Below, piece after piece: positions 46,606 to 54,765 of a stretch of DNA of 64,000 bases. This DNA is from Gammaproteobacteria bacterium (GTDB lineage Bacteria > Pseudomonadota > Gammaproteobacteria > S012-40): assembly GCA_029884425.1 (NCBI GenBank), contig JAOUHV010000001.1, positions 45,537 to 109,536 of the forward strand, written 5' to 3'. The notes beneath the pieces are model-generated. The model was not told where the DNA came from. It made no database searches and saw only the letters and a list, made by a program, of their open reading frames with translations. How positions within the stretch are numbered: the first letter of the stretch is position 1; every line of letters starts with the position of its first letter. The translations under genes were made by a program, and so were the position numbers.

Positions 46606-46732
46606 GTTTGTTGTAATCGCAAAATTGCGCGGTGTTTGCTGTTTTATTGCACTAAAACCTTCCTTAGCCAGGACGCTAACAGCCATATGTGATCTGCCGC
46701 ATAAATATATTCATTAGAAAGAACAGGCCCGC

Positions 46733-49015
46733 ATGTCATTTTTCCGGACTCAAAAAATCCAGATTTACCTGTTGCTGTTTTTTGCACTGGTTACAACGAC
46801 GGTGATTGTTACCATTGTTCACCGGTCGGCGGAGGAGTCGGCCAAGCAATTGACCCAGGCAACCGGGGCGGAGCTGGAATCCCTGGCTGATGAAATCACC
46901 CGGATGCTGGATCGTGAAATGCACGAGCGCATGGTGGACATTGAGCTGGCAGCGAAAGACGGTGTCCTGACCGAAAATCGTTATAGCGCCCAACAGAAAC
47001 GCGACTATCTGGATCGCCTGAAGCGCAGCATTAACCACTATGCCTGGTTAGGCCTGGTTGATTTGCAAGGCAATATTCTTGTCGGTAGTGATGGCCTGCT
47101 GGAAGGCAAAAATGTGTCAGCGCGAACATGGTTTAAAAGCGGACTCAATGGTTTGTTTGCCGGCGATTTACACGCTGCGGTTTTGCTTGAACCCTACCTG
47201 ACAGGGCGTCAGGGCGACCTGCCATTGCGGCTGGTAGATGTGTCGGCGCCGGTATTTAACGCGAGTGGAGAAAAGATAGCAGTTTTGGGCGCGCATATTG
47301 ATTGGCGCCTGGCGCACAACGCCATTGCCGGCCTGAGTAACGTTACCACGCAACGCCAGGTGGAAATTTTGGTACTGACCAAGGAAAACGTCGTCGTTTC
47401 GGGCTCCAGAGAGATGATGCTCAAACCGTTGGAGATGCCATTGCTGGCAGAGATACAGCGGGGGCAGCGTGGTTTTGCTGTTGTGACTTGGCCAAATCAG
47501 CAGCGTTATTTGACGGCGTACACCATGACCAGGGGCTACGAAAAATTTCAGGGTCTGGATTGGAAAGTCTTGGTGCGGCAACCGGTGGAAGTGGCATTTG
47601 CACCGGTAAAAAATCTGCAGAATAACCTGCTAAGGGTTGGGTTGTTGCTTGGCGTGATATTCATGGGGCTAGCGTTGTGGCTGGCCAAGTGGTTGGCGTT
47701 GCCGTTGGTGAATATTACCCGTGCGGCGGATGATGCGATGGATAGTGAGCAGACGGCAGGGCTGCCCAGTTCGGCACGTTACACCGAGGTTGAAAAACTG
47801 TCGACGAGTTTGAACAAGCTGCTGGGTAAACTCATCGAGCGGCAACAGGCGCTGGAAGAAGCGCGTGCAGGTTTGGAAATAAAAGTTGAAGAACGTACGG
47901 AAGAATTGCGCCAGTCGGAAAAAATGCTGTGGTACGTCATGGACACCATTCCGGCCCGCGTGTTCTGGAAGTCGCCACAAGGAGTCTATTTGGGCTGTAA
48001 TGCGCTGTTCGCGCGAGACGCAGGCTTTGAGCTGGCGCAAGAGGTGATCGGCAAGACCGATTTTGACATGCCCTGGTTTGCACAGGCGGAGCTGTATCGT
48101 CGCGATGATCAGGCAGTGCGCGAATCACGGCAAGCATTGATGATGTACGAAGAACCGCAAACCACGCTAGCGGGCAAAATGATCTGGTTGGAAACCAGCA
48201 AGATCCCTATCACCAACAGTGAGGATGAGGTCATCGGTACGCTGGGCGTGTATCAGGACATTACCGAACGCAAGCAGGCGCAGCTGGCCTTGGCGGAGGC
48301 ACATAAGCGTCTGGAAGCACAAAATGCAGAACTAGTGTACACCGCACAGTTGCGCGAAGATGTGGATCGTATTACCCGCCACGATTTGAAAAATCCACTA
48401 AACGCCATTATTGGCGTGCCATCGTTGTTGATACACGAAGGCAATCTGGATGACGAACAGGTGAATATGCTGAAAATGGTGCAGAATGCGGGTTATCGCA
48501 TGCTGGAAATGATCAACACCTCGCTGGATATTTACAAAATGGAAGTGGGCAAATACGTGTTACGCCCAACCGAGGTTGATTTAAATCAGGTATTTGCCAA
48601 CATCAGTAATGACTTAGCGACGCTGATACAACTTAAAGAAATCAGGTTAACGTGGCCTAATGATGCGCAGGAATGCATCGTGGTTGGTGAGACGTTGTTG
48701 TGCCACACGCTATTTTCAAATCTGATTAAAAATGCAATTGAAGCCGCGCCGTCAGGATCAACCATTACAGTCAGCGCGACAACGGCAGCGGATGACTGGT
48801 GTCGTATTGCGGTGCACAATCCAGGCGCAGTACCTGAACCAGTTCGTGAGCGATTTTTTACGAAATACGCCACGTTTGGCAAAACTGCAGGTACAGGATT
48901 GGGCGCGTATTCAGCAAAGCTATTGACCGAAACGCAGGGCGGCAGGATTGCGATGGAAACGTCAGAACAAAACGGTACAACAATTACGGTGATGCTGCGG
49001 CAGGGAAATCCGTAG
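46733..49015 (+). CDS. Cache–HAMP–PAS sensor histidine kinase
   Basis: A 760-residue membrane kinase. Membrane segments near 10–28 and 300–320 bracket a periplasmic double-Cache domain (WLGLVDLQGNILVGSDG; VSAPVFNASGEKIAVLGAH). Then come HAMP, a coiled coil (ARAGLEIKVEERTEELRQ), a PAS domain (YVMDTIPARVFWKSPQGVYLG) and the kinase core. The H-box is RHDLKNPLNAIIG with His550. The N-box is FSNLIKNAIEAAPSG and the G2 box GTGLGAYSAKLL. No response regulator is next to it; the single-domain regulator at 21573 is a conceivable but unsupported partner. Confidence 0.92.
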   Translation: MSFFRTQKIQIYLLLFFALVTTTVIVTIVHRSAEESAKQLTQATGAELESLADEITRMLDREMHERMVDIELAAKDGVLTENRYSAQQKRDYLDRLKRSINHYAWLGLVDLQGNILVGSDGLLEGKNVSARTWFKSGLNGLFAGDLHAAVLLEPYLTGRQGDLPLRLVDVSAPVFNASGEKIAVLGAHIDWRLAHNAIAGLSNVTTQRQVEILVLTKENVVVSGSREMMLKPLEMPLLAEIQRGQRGFAVVTWPNQQRYLTAYTMTRGYEKFQGLDWKVLVRQPVEVAFAPVKNLQNNLLRVGLLLGVIFMGLALWLAKWLALPLVNITRAADDAMDSEQTAGLPSSARYTEVEKLSTSLNKLLGKLIERQQALEEARAGLEIKVEERTEELRQSEKMLWYVMDTIPARVFWKSPQGVYLGCNALFARDAGFELAQEVIGKTDFDMPWFAQAELYRRDDQAVRESRQALMMYEEPQTTLAGKMIWLETSKIPITNSEDEVIGTLGVYQDITERKQAQLALAEAHKRLEAQNAELVYTAQLREDVDRITRHDLKNPLNAIIGVPSLLIHEGNLDDEQVNMLKMVQNAGYRMLEMINTSLDIYKMEVGKYVLRPTEVDLNQVFANISNDLATLIQLKEIRLTWPNDAQECIVVGETLLCHTLFSNLIKNAIEAAPSGSTITVSATTAADDWCRIAVHNPGAVPEPVRERFFTKYATFGKTAGTGLGAYSAKLLTETQGGRIAMETSEQNGTTITVMLRQGNP

Positions 49016-49028
49016 ATTTTGCACTAAC

Positions 49029-49066
49029 CCACCCGGGGCACTGCTGATCGGATTGACCCCGGGTGG
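49029..49066. repeat. Perfect 10-bp inverted repeat
   Basis: CCACCCGGGG (49029–49038) and CCCCGGGTGG (49057–49066) with an 18-base loop. No T-run follows on either side, so it is not an ordinary terminator. Confidence 0.6.
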
Positions 49067-49127
49067 TGTGCATGGGCATCGTCCGTATGCCCAGCCCTTT
49101 GGGAGGGCGAGAGGGTGGTGCTCTTGC

Positions 49128-49218
49128 GGAGGTCGGCAGAATGTCCTTTTTCTTCGATAGCGTTGTCAGCTCCGTGCTTCCTGGCTCTCAAAGAAAAATA
49201 ACTATTCTGACGACCTCC
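49128..49218. ncRNA. Long imperfect stem-loop, candidate structured RNA or mobile palindrome
   Basis: Arms 49128–49141 and 49205–49218 pair at 13 of 14 positions (GGAGGTCG core). Inside them TTTTTCTT (49147–49154) pairs with AAGAAAAA (49191–49198), leaving a 36-base terminal loop. On the minus strand the loop and flanks show several GGA triplets. It lies 10 bases past the nrdJb stop. It may be a 3'-UTR structure of nrdJ, a free RNA or a palindromic element. No protein-coding reading is convincing here. Confidence 0.35.
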
Positions 49219-49228
49219 TTGTTCTGTG

Positions 49229-49918
49229 TTAGCCGCACTTGGAATCGCCGCAGTTCAGACAGGTCATGCAACCATCCATTTTGATCATGGCTTTGGTGTT
49301 GCACTTCATGCAGAGCTGGGCATTGGCGGGGAAATCATTCTTGCTGTCGGCGCTTTCCTTGGCGGGGCCAGAACTTAATTCAGCGCGTTTTTTGGCGATG
49401 AAATTTTTCTGATGCTCATCCAGGTTGTCGCTGGGGAGCATGCCGATAAACTTCAGGTGGTTTTCAATGGCGTCGCCCAGTTCGGCCACCAGCGAAGGCA
49501 TGTATTTGCCGCCTTTTTTGAAATAACCACCGCGTGGATCAAATACTGCTTTCAGTTCTTCCACCAGGAAAGTCACGTCGCCACCTTTGCGGAAAACAGC
49601 AGAGACGATTCGCGTCAAGGCAACGATCCACTGGAAGTGATCCATGTTTTTGGAGTTGATGAAGATCTCGTACGGGCGACGCTCTTCATGCTCGGAACCA
49701 GGATTGAGCACGATGTCGTTAATGGTGACGTAAATCGCGTGCTCGGACAGTGGGGTTTTCAGTTTGTAGGTTGCGCCGACCAGCATCTCGGGGCGGGCAA
49801 CATTTTCATTCATCAATTCGCGTTCAGGCTCGGCTGGAACGACAGCCGCGGGTGCTTTTTGTTCTTCGTTTTTAACAACCGCAAAACCGGTGATTTTTTT
49901 GGCGATGGTGACGCTCAT
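49229..49918 (-). CDS. nrdJb: Class II ribonucleotide reductase, NrdJb subunit
   Basis: A 229-residue protein matching NrdJb, the C-terminal part of the split B12-dependent ribonucleotide reductase known from Pseudomonas. PYEIFINSKNMDHFQWIVALT, FDPRGGYFKKGGKYMPSLVAELG and GDAIENHLKFIGML are family blocks. It ends in CMKC…CMTCLNCGDSKCG, a Cys-rich tail with zinc- and redox-type pairs. GGAG lies eight bases upstream of the ATG. It is expressed with nrdJa, 69 bases away. Confidence 0.92.
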   Translation of the reverse strand: MSVTIAKKITGFAVVKNEEQKAPAAVVPAEPERELMNENVARPEMLVGATYKLKTPLSEHAIYVTINDIVLNPGSEHEERRPYEIFINSKNMDHFQWIVALTRIVSAVFRKGGDVTFLVEELKAVFDPRGGYFKKGGKYMPSLVAELGDAIENHLKFIGMLPSDNLDEHQKNFIAKKRAELSSGPAKESADSKNDFPANAQLCMKCNTKAMIKMDGCMTCLNCGDSKCG

Positions 49919-49946
49919 GGTGTAGCTCCAGAATCTTTTAAAGGTT

Positions 49947-49962
49947 GCGCCCCGAAGGGCGC
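49947..49962 (-). other. GNRA-like hairpin in the nrdJa–nrdJb gap
   Basis: GCGCCC and GGGCGC form a 6-bp stem around CGAA, followed on the minus strand by AACCTTTT. It may partly stop transcription or protect the nrdJa 3' end, adjusting the ratio of the two subunits. Confidence 0.5.
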
Positions 49963-49987
49963 TTCCAGGCTGTAATCGTTATAACCG

Positions 49988-52159
49988 TTAGAATTTGCCG
50001 TAGTAGCCTTCTTTGAGTGCATCGTAGAGGTTGGCGGCGGTATGGGTTTCACCGTCGTAAACAATCTCTTCGTCACCTTTGCACTCAACGACGCTACCGT
50101 CTTCCAAGGTAAAGCGGTACACGGTGTTTTTCAGGTCTTTCTCTTTCACCAGTACGCCCTGGAATGCTTCTGGGTTGAAGCGGAAGGTGGTGCAGCCCTT
50201 CAGGCCCTGCTCGTAGGCGTAGAGGTAGATGTCCTTGAAATCTTCGTAATCGTAATCCGTCGGTACGTTCGCAGTTTTGGAAATGGAGGAATCGATCCAT
50301 TTCTGTGCTGCAGCCTGAATGTCGACGTGCGCCTTGGGCGTGATGTCGTCAGCAGTGATGAAATACTCAGGCAGTGCCTTGTCGGCTTCCTGGCTGAACG
50401 GCTCGGCCTTGTTGTTGACCATTTCACGGTAGGCCAACAGCTCGAACGAGAAGACGTCGACTTTCTCTTTGCTCTTCTTGCCTTCGCGGATCACGTTACG
50501 GAAGTAATGATGTGCAAACGATGGCTCGATACCGTTGCTGGCGTTGTTGGCCAGTGACAACGAAATCGTGCCGGTCGGTGCGATGGAGCTATGGTGAGTG
50601 AAGCGTGCGCCCACTTCGGCCAGTTCGTTGACCAGTTCAGGCTCAACTTCGGCAATGCGCTGCATGTAATGGCTGTACTTGGCGTGCAGTACGCGGCCTT
50701 TGAGCGTGTCGCCAACCTTGATGCCGTCTTTTTTCATTTGTGGACGGTGGCGCAGCATTTCGGCAGTAACGGCAAAGTCCTGATCCATGATCGGTGCCGC
50801 GCCTTTTTCTTTGGACAGGTCCAGCGCTGCGCGCCAGCCTTCCACTGCCATTTCTTTGGTGACTTCTTCGGTGAAGGCAACGGATTTGGCGTCGCCGTAT
50901 TGCATGCCCATCATGGTCAGGGTGGAGCCCAGACCCAGGTAGCCCATGCCGTGACGACGCTTGCTCATGATCTCGTGGCGTTGTTGTTCCAGTGGCAGGC
51001 CGTTGATTTCCACCACGTTGTCCAGCATGCGGGTGAAGATATTGACGGTCTTGCGGAACTCGGCCCAGTCAAAGCTGGCTTCGGCGGTAAACGGCTTGTT
51101 CACAAAACGGGTCAGATTGATCGAACCCAGCAGGCACGAACCATACGGCGGCAGTGGCTGCTCACCACAAGGATTGGTGGCGCGGATGTTTTCGCAGAAC
51201 CAGTTGTTGTTCATCTCGTTGACCTTGTCGATCAGGATGAAACCAGGTTCAGCGAAATCGTAAGTGGAAGCCATGATCATGTCCCACAGGCGGCGGGCCT
51301 TGATGGTGCGATAGACCTTGCAGGCTACCTGGCCATCCTTGTTGGTGACGTAATTTTTGGCCACGGGCCAGTCACGCCAAACCACTTGCTCGGGGTTTTT
51401 CAGATCCAGCTTTTCGGTTTCCAGTTCGGACTGACTCATGGGGAAGCTCAGGCGCCAGTCGGCGTCGTTTTTAACGGCTTCCATGAAATCCTGAGTGATC
51501 AGCAGCGACAAATTGAACTGACGCAGACGACCATCTTCACGCTTGGCGCGGATGAATTCCATCACGTCCGGGTGGCCAACATCGAAGGTGGCCATTTGCG
51601 CGCCGCGACGACCGCCGGCAGAGGAAACGGTAAAACACATCTTGTCGTAAATATCCATGAACGACAGCGGGCCGGAGGTGTAAGCGCCGGCGCCGGATAC
51701 GTAGGCACCTTTGGGGCGCAGAGTGGAGAATTCATAACCGATACCGCAGCCGGCTTTCAGCGTCAGGCCAGCTTCGTGAACCTTTTCCAGGATGTTGTCC
51801 ATGGAGTCTTCCACAATGCCTGACACGGTGCAGTTAATGGTGGAGGTGGCTGGTTTGTACGCCAGTGCGCCAGCGTTGGACATGATGCGGCCAGCAGGGA
51901 TAACGCCCTTGCGCAGCGCCCACAGGAATTTTTCTTCCCACTCTTTCTTTTTGGCAGGCGTGGTTTCAACGTCGGCCAGTGCCTTGGCAACACGGATATA
52001 GGTCTCATCGATGGATTTGTCGACGGGATTGCCTTGTTTGTCGGTCAGGCGGTACTTCTTTTCCCAGATGTCCAGTGATGCGGACTGGTATTTGATTTCG
52101 CCGACAGAGCTGGGGATAGCCTTCAAATGGGTCCCTCGTGCATTGGCAGAATTGCTCAT
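49988..52159 (-). CDS. nrdJa: Class II (adenosylcobalamin-dependent) ribonucleotide reductase, NrdJa
   Basis: A 723-residue catalytic chain starting at ATG 52159 with AAGGA seven bases upstream. It reduces ribonucleotides with adenosylcobalamin as radical source and needs no oxygen. CTVSGIVEDS and LKAGCGIGYEFSTLRPKGA hold active-site residues. NPCGEQPLPPYGSCLLGS contains the catalytic Cys and Glu, and SIAPTGTISL binds substrate phosphate. The C-terminal piece is encoded separately by nrdJb. A predicted promoter and NrdR box lie upstream. Confidence 0.95.
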   Translation of the reverse strand: MSNSANARGTHLKAIPSSVGEIKYQSASLDIWEKKYRLTDKQGNPVDKSIDETYIRVAKALADVETTPAKKKEWEEKFLWALRKGVIPAGRIMSNAGALAYKPATSTINCTVSGIVEDSMDNILEKVHEAGLTLKAGCGIGYEFSTLRPKGAYVSGAGAYTSGPLSFMDIYDKMCFTVSSAGGRRGAQMATFDVGHPDVMEFIRAKREDGRLRQFNLSLLITQDFMEAVKNDADWRLSFPMSQSELETEKLDLKNPEQVVWRDWPVAKNYVTNKDGQVACKVYRTIKARRLWDMIMASTYDFAEPGFILIDKVNEMNNNWFCENIRATNPCGEQPLPPYGSCLLGSINLTRFVNKPFTAEASFDWAEFRKTVNIFTRMLDNVVEINGLPLEQQRHEIMSKRRHGMGYLGLGSTLTMMGMQYGDAKSVAFTEEVTKEMAVEGWRAALDLSKEKGAAPIMDQDFAVTAEMLRHRPQMKKDGIKVGDTLKGRVLHAKYSHYMQRIAEVEPELVNELAEVGARFTHHSSIAPTGTISLSLANNASNGIEPSFAHHYFRNVIREGKKSKEKVDVFSFELLAYREMVNNKAEPFSQEADKALPEYFITADDITPKAHVDIQAAAQKWIDSSISKTANVPTDYDYEDFKDIYLYAYEQGLKGCTTFRFNPEAFQGVLVKEKDLKNTVYRFTLEDGSVVECKGDEEIVYDGETHTAANLYDALKEGYYGKF

Positions 52160-52244
52160 CTGGTAGTCCTTATAATTTAACAATCAGTGATATCAGCAAG
52201 TTGGGAGCGCTGATGTGGGAGCGGTTTTTTATTTTTTATTAAAA

Positions 52245-52260
52245 ACACAAGATGTTGTGT
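52245..52260. promoter_or_regulatory. NrdR box, promoter-proximal to nrdJ
   Basis: ACACAAGATGTTGTGT is a 16-base near-palindrome matching the NrdR consensus ACACWATATATWGTGT at about 14 positions. It lies just downstream of the predicted nrdJ transcription start (near 52263), suited to repression when dATP or ATP is abundant. Confidence 0.75.
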
Positions 52261-52269
52261 GCATGAAAG

Positions 52270-52296
52270 AGTATAGCTAACCGCTTCGACTGTCAA
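52270..52296 (-). promoter_or_regulatory. Candidate sigma-70 promoter for nrdJab
   Basis: On the minus strand, TTGACA (52296–52291) and TATACT (52275–52270) are perfect or near-perfect hexamers, with a 15-base spacer, shorter than the ideal 17. It points into nrdJa. Confidence 0.55.
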
Positions 52297-52420
52297 TTCA
52301 TGGATTAAAATTATTTTAATCCGCAAAGTAATTCCAAGTTATTCAATGTATTAGGTTTGGCCAGACAAAAAAATACTGTTTTAGCTGCAATCGGCCAGGC
52401 ATGTACAAGAATGTGCGAAA

Positions 52421-52436
52421 ACACAACATGTTGTGT
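52421..52436. promoter_or_regulatory. NrdR box, distal
   Basis: ACACAACATGTTGTGT is a perfect 16-base palindrome with the NrdR-box pattern. It lies 176 bases from the proximal box and 34 bases ahead of the hsp20 -35 element. NrdR boxes usually come in pairs about 31 bases apart, so the wide spacing is unusual. Confidence 0.65.
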
Positions 52437-52469
52437 GTGGCGGTGGATGAAATTTAGTCAATAGCAGCC

Positions 52470-52498
52470 CTTGAAAAGGCAAATCGCTAGCCCTATCT
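52470..52498 (+). promoter_or_regulatory. Sigma-32 (heat-shock) promoter for hsp20
   Basis: CTTGAAA (52470–52476) and CCCTATCT (52491–52498) match the sigma-32 elements CTTGAAA and CCCCATNT with a 14-base spacer. Transcription should start near 52505. Confidence 0.8.
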
Positions 52499-52540
52499 CA
52501 CTCCTAGGCGATTTTGATCAAACCACAAAAGAGGTGATTT

Positions 52541-52984
52541 ATGGCAGGTATACGTCGTTATGAACCCTGGGGTGTTTTGGGGCAACTACAGAACGAAATT
52601 GATCGGTTATTCGACAATCGCATGGAGCCGGCGGCGCGCACCGAGTTGGCGTCCAGCGATTGGGTTCCGGCGGTAGACATCAAAGAGGAGCAGGATAAAT
52701 ACATGCTGCACGTTGATGTTCCCGGCGTGAATCCCAAAGATATCCACGTGCAAATGGAAGGTGGCGTGCTGACCATCAGCGGTGAGCGCAAGCACGAACG
52801 TCGCGAGGCCGAAAATGGCTACAAACGTGTTGAGCGGGTGTCAGGCAGTTTCTTCCGCCGCTTTAGTTTGCCAGATTCGGTGGACAGCGATGGCGTGTCA
52901 GCCAAGTGCAACCAAGGCGTGTTGGAAGTGATTATTCCCAAGACGCAAAAGTCCCGCAGCCGCAAAATAGCGGTCGAGGGTTAA
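52541..52984 (+). CDS. Small heat-shock protein Hsp20
   Basis: A 147-residue alpha-crystallin-type chaperone. The crystallin domain spans about residues 40–138 (WVPAVDIKEEQDKYMLHVDVPGV; GVLTISGERKHERREAE). The IXI/V-type tail is in VLEVIIPK. GRIR-like N-terminal features are short. It holds unfolded proteins under heat stress. AGAGGTG precedes the ATG, and the sigma-32-type promoter fits the function. A large hairpin follows the stop. Confidence 0.94.
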   Translation: MAGIRRYEPWGVLGQLQNEIDRLFDNRMEPAARTELASSDWVPAVDIKEEQDKYMLHVDVPGVNPKDIHVQMEGGVLTISGERKHERREAENGYKRVERVSGSFFRRFSLPDSVDSDGVSAKCNQGVLEVIIPKTQKSRSRKIAVEG

Positions 52985-52996
52985 GGTAACAAGTTT

Positions 52997-53085
52997 GGGA
53001 AACCGCCGGTGGATGGATTCGTCCCTCCCCCCCTCCCTGGCGTTTTTATCACCGGTTGGTTTCCCCCTCCCCTTCTTTTTATACC
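52997..53085 (+). ncRNA. C-rich-loop hairpin after hsp20, candidate 3'-UTR sRNA or terminator
   Basis: GGGAAACC–CCGGTG (52997–53011) pairs with CACCGG–GGTTTCCC (53050–53065), a 14-bp stem with one small internal loop. The ~38-base loop has a UUCG mini-hairpin and a run of CCCTCCCCCCCTCCC type. CCCCTCCCC then TTCTTTTTAT follows the stem. The loop could pair with ribosome-binding sites. The T-run is about eight bases away from the stem, so a plain terminator is less fitting. Confidence 0.4.
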
Positions 53086-53225
53086 AAGCGCATCAATCCG
53101 AGCGTGTTTAACATCGAAACAAATGCGGCTATGCTGCATGTTCGAGTTGGATTAGGGTATCGCGATCCCAATTTTCTGTGCAGACAAACATTGGCCAAAT
53201 TCAGATGCATTGAGGTATTACCGGT

Positions 53226-54620
53226 TTGAAACGTTCGACTTCTCTTTTGTTTTTGTCCCTTTCTCTGGTCGCTGCGATGTCAGCCCGCGCCGGCATTCCG
53301 GTGACAGGCGTTACCGATGTCGATACGCATGGCACGCCGACACTGGCACCGATGCTGGATCGGGTGACACCGTCGGTGGTGAATATTTCCACCGAGGGCG
53401 TGGAAATGGTGGATACACCGTTGAATCCGTTGATGAACGATCCGCGTTTCCGTCGATTTTTTGATGTGCCGATGACGCAGCGCGAGCGTAAGACGCACAC
53501 GCTGGGCTCGGGTGTGGTGGTGGATGCGGCCAAGGGTTATGTGATGACCAACAATCACGTGATCCAAAAAGCCAAAAAAATTCGGGTGAATTTGCGTGAT
53601 GGTCGCACGCTGGAGGCCAAGTTACTGGGTGCGGATCCGGCGACGGATGTGGCGATTATTCAGGTGAAACCCGACCAATTGACCCAGGCGAAGTTGGGTG
53701 ATTCGGATGATTTGCGTGTGGGCGATTTTGTGGTGGCCATCGGTAATCCATTCGGGCTGGGGCAGACGGTAACGTCGGGTATCGTCAGTGCCTTGGGGCG
53801 GCGCACCTCGGGAATGCAGGGTTTTGAGGACTACATCCAGACCGACGCGTCGATTAATCCCGGTAACTCTGGAGGCGCGTTGGTCAATCTTCGCGGCGAA
53901 CTGGTCGGCATTAACAGCGCGTTGTATTCGCCCAATGGCCCGGGCAATGTGGGAATTGGTTTTGCCATTCCTATCAACATGGCGCGAGACATCATGGCGC
54001 AACTGGTCGAATACGGCGTGGTCAAGCGCGGTCGATTGGGTGTATCGACCCAGGACATGACGCCGGCACTGGCCGAAGCATTCGGCATGGCACAAATTCA
54101 GGGCGCGGTGATTTCCCGCGTCGTGCCGGGCTCGGCAGCCGATGAAGTCGGGCTGAAGGCCGGTGATGTGATCGTCAGCATCAATGGTCGCGAAGTGAAC
54201 AACACCAGCGACTTGCGCAACCTGATTGGTCTGCTGCGCGCCGGCCAAAAAGTCCAGGTGCAGGTGGTGCGTGACGGCAAGCGTATGACCAAAACTGCAG
54301 TGGTTGCGCCCACCCAGGAAGTGAGTTTCGATGGCAGCAAAATTGGACCTTTCCTGGTGGGTGCGACGCTGGCGGTGGTCGAAGCACAGGATGACATTGG
54401 TCAGAGTCAGGGCATCCGGCTGTCCAAGGTTGAACCAAACAGCGCTGCGTGGTTTGCCGGTTTTCGTGACGAGGACGTGATTTTGGAGGTCAACCGGGTG
54501 AGTGTGGAAAGCGCCCGCGAACTCGGAGAGGCGGTTGCGCTGGGTAGTAGCCGAGGGCAGTTTTTCAAAATTCGCCGGGATGACGAGACTTTGATTCTCT
54601 TGATAAAAAAACAGAAATAA
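53226..54620 (+). CDS. Periplasmic serine protease, Do/DegQ/MucD type
   Basis: A 464-residue HtrA protease starting at TTG 53226 with GAGGT upstream. A signal peptide (LLFLSLSLVAAMSARA) is followed by the trypsin-like domain with triad His111 (NNHVI), Asp141 (TDVAI) and Ser215 (NPGNSGGAL). Two PDZ domains follow (about 260–350 and 370–460; VVPGSAADEVGLKAGDVIVSING; LSKVEPNSAAWFAGFRDED). It degrades or refolds damaged envelope proteins. Confidence 0.94.
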   Translation: MKRSTSLLFLSLSLVAAMSARAGIPVTGVTDVDTHGTPTLAPMLDRVTPSVVNISTEGVEMVDTPLNPLMNDPRFRRFFDVPMTQRERKTHTLGSGVVVDAAKGYVMTNNHVIQKAKKIRVNLRDGRTLEAKLLGADPATDVAIIQVKPDQLTQAKLGDSDDLRVGDFVVAIGNPFGLGQTVTSGIVSALGRRTSGMQGFEDYIQTDASINPGNSGGALVNLRGELVGINSALYSPNGPGNVGIGFAIPINMARDIMAQLVEYGVVKRGRLGVSTQDMTPALAEAFGMAQIQGAVISRVVPGSAADEVGLKAGDVIVSINGREVNNTSDLRNLIGLLRAGQKVQVQVVRDGKRMTKTAVVAPTQEVSFDGSKIGPFLVGATLAVVEAQDDIGQSQGIRLSKVEPNSAAWFAGFRDEDVILEVNRVSVESARELGEAVALGSSRGQFFKIRRDDETLILLIKKQK

Positions 54621-54716
54621 GAATATAAGTATTCTTTTATATGGCCGTTAATAGGCTTAATTGGCGTTTGCCTAGATCACTGATTACAGTTGTAAAGTAA
54701 CGAGCCGATTTTGTCA

Positions 54717-54738
54717 GCGCGGGGGAGACCTCGCGCTG
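54717..54738 (+). other. Hairpin ahead of soeA
   Basis: AGCGCG (54717–54722) and CGCGCT (54733–54738) flank a 10-base loop, about 28 bases before the soeA start. It may be a leader structure; no T-run follows. Confidence 0.35.
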
Positions 54739-54765
54739 TGTGCCTATTAACTGGCGGGAATACCT

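Larger units (their letters stand above)
52160..52540. other. 381-bp regulatory gap between nrdJa and hsp20
   Basis: No gene fits here. The gap holds the nrdJ promoter, two NrdR-box palindromes and the hsp20 sigma-32-type promoter, annotated separately. The part around 52300–52380 is A/T-rich and shows nothing further. Confidence 0.6.

Noticed and set aside
49128..49218. Integron attC site
   Set aside because: The arms lack the RYYYAAC/GTTRRRY core sites and no integrase or cassette is nearby.
50591..51823. 410-codon open frame antisense to nrdJa
   Set aside because: A shadow of the strongly biased nrdJa codons; His/Gln-rich nonsense composition.
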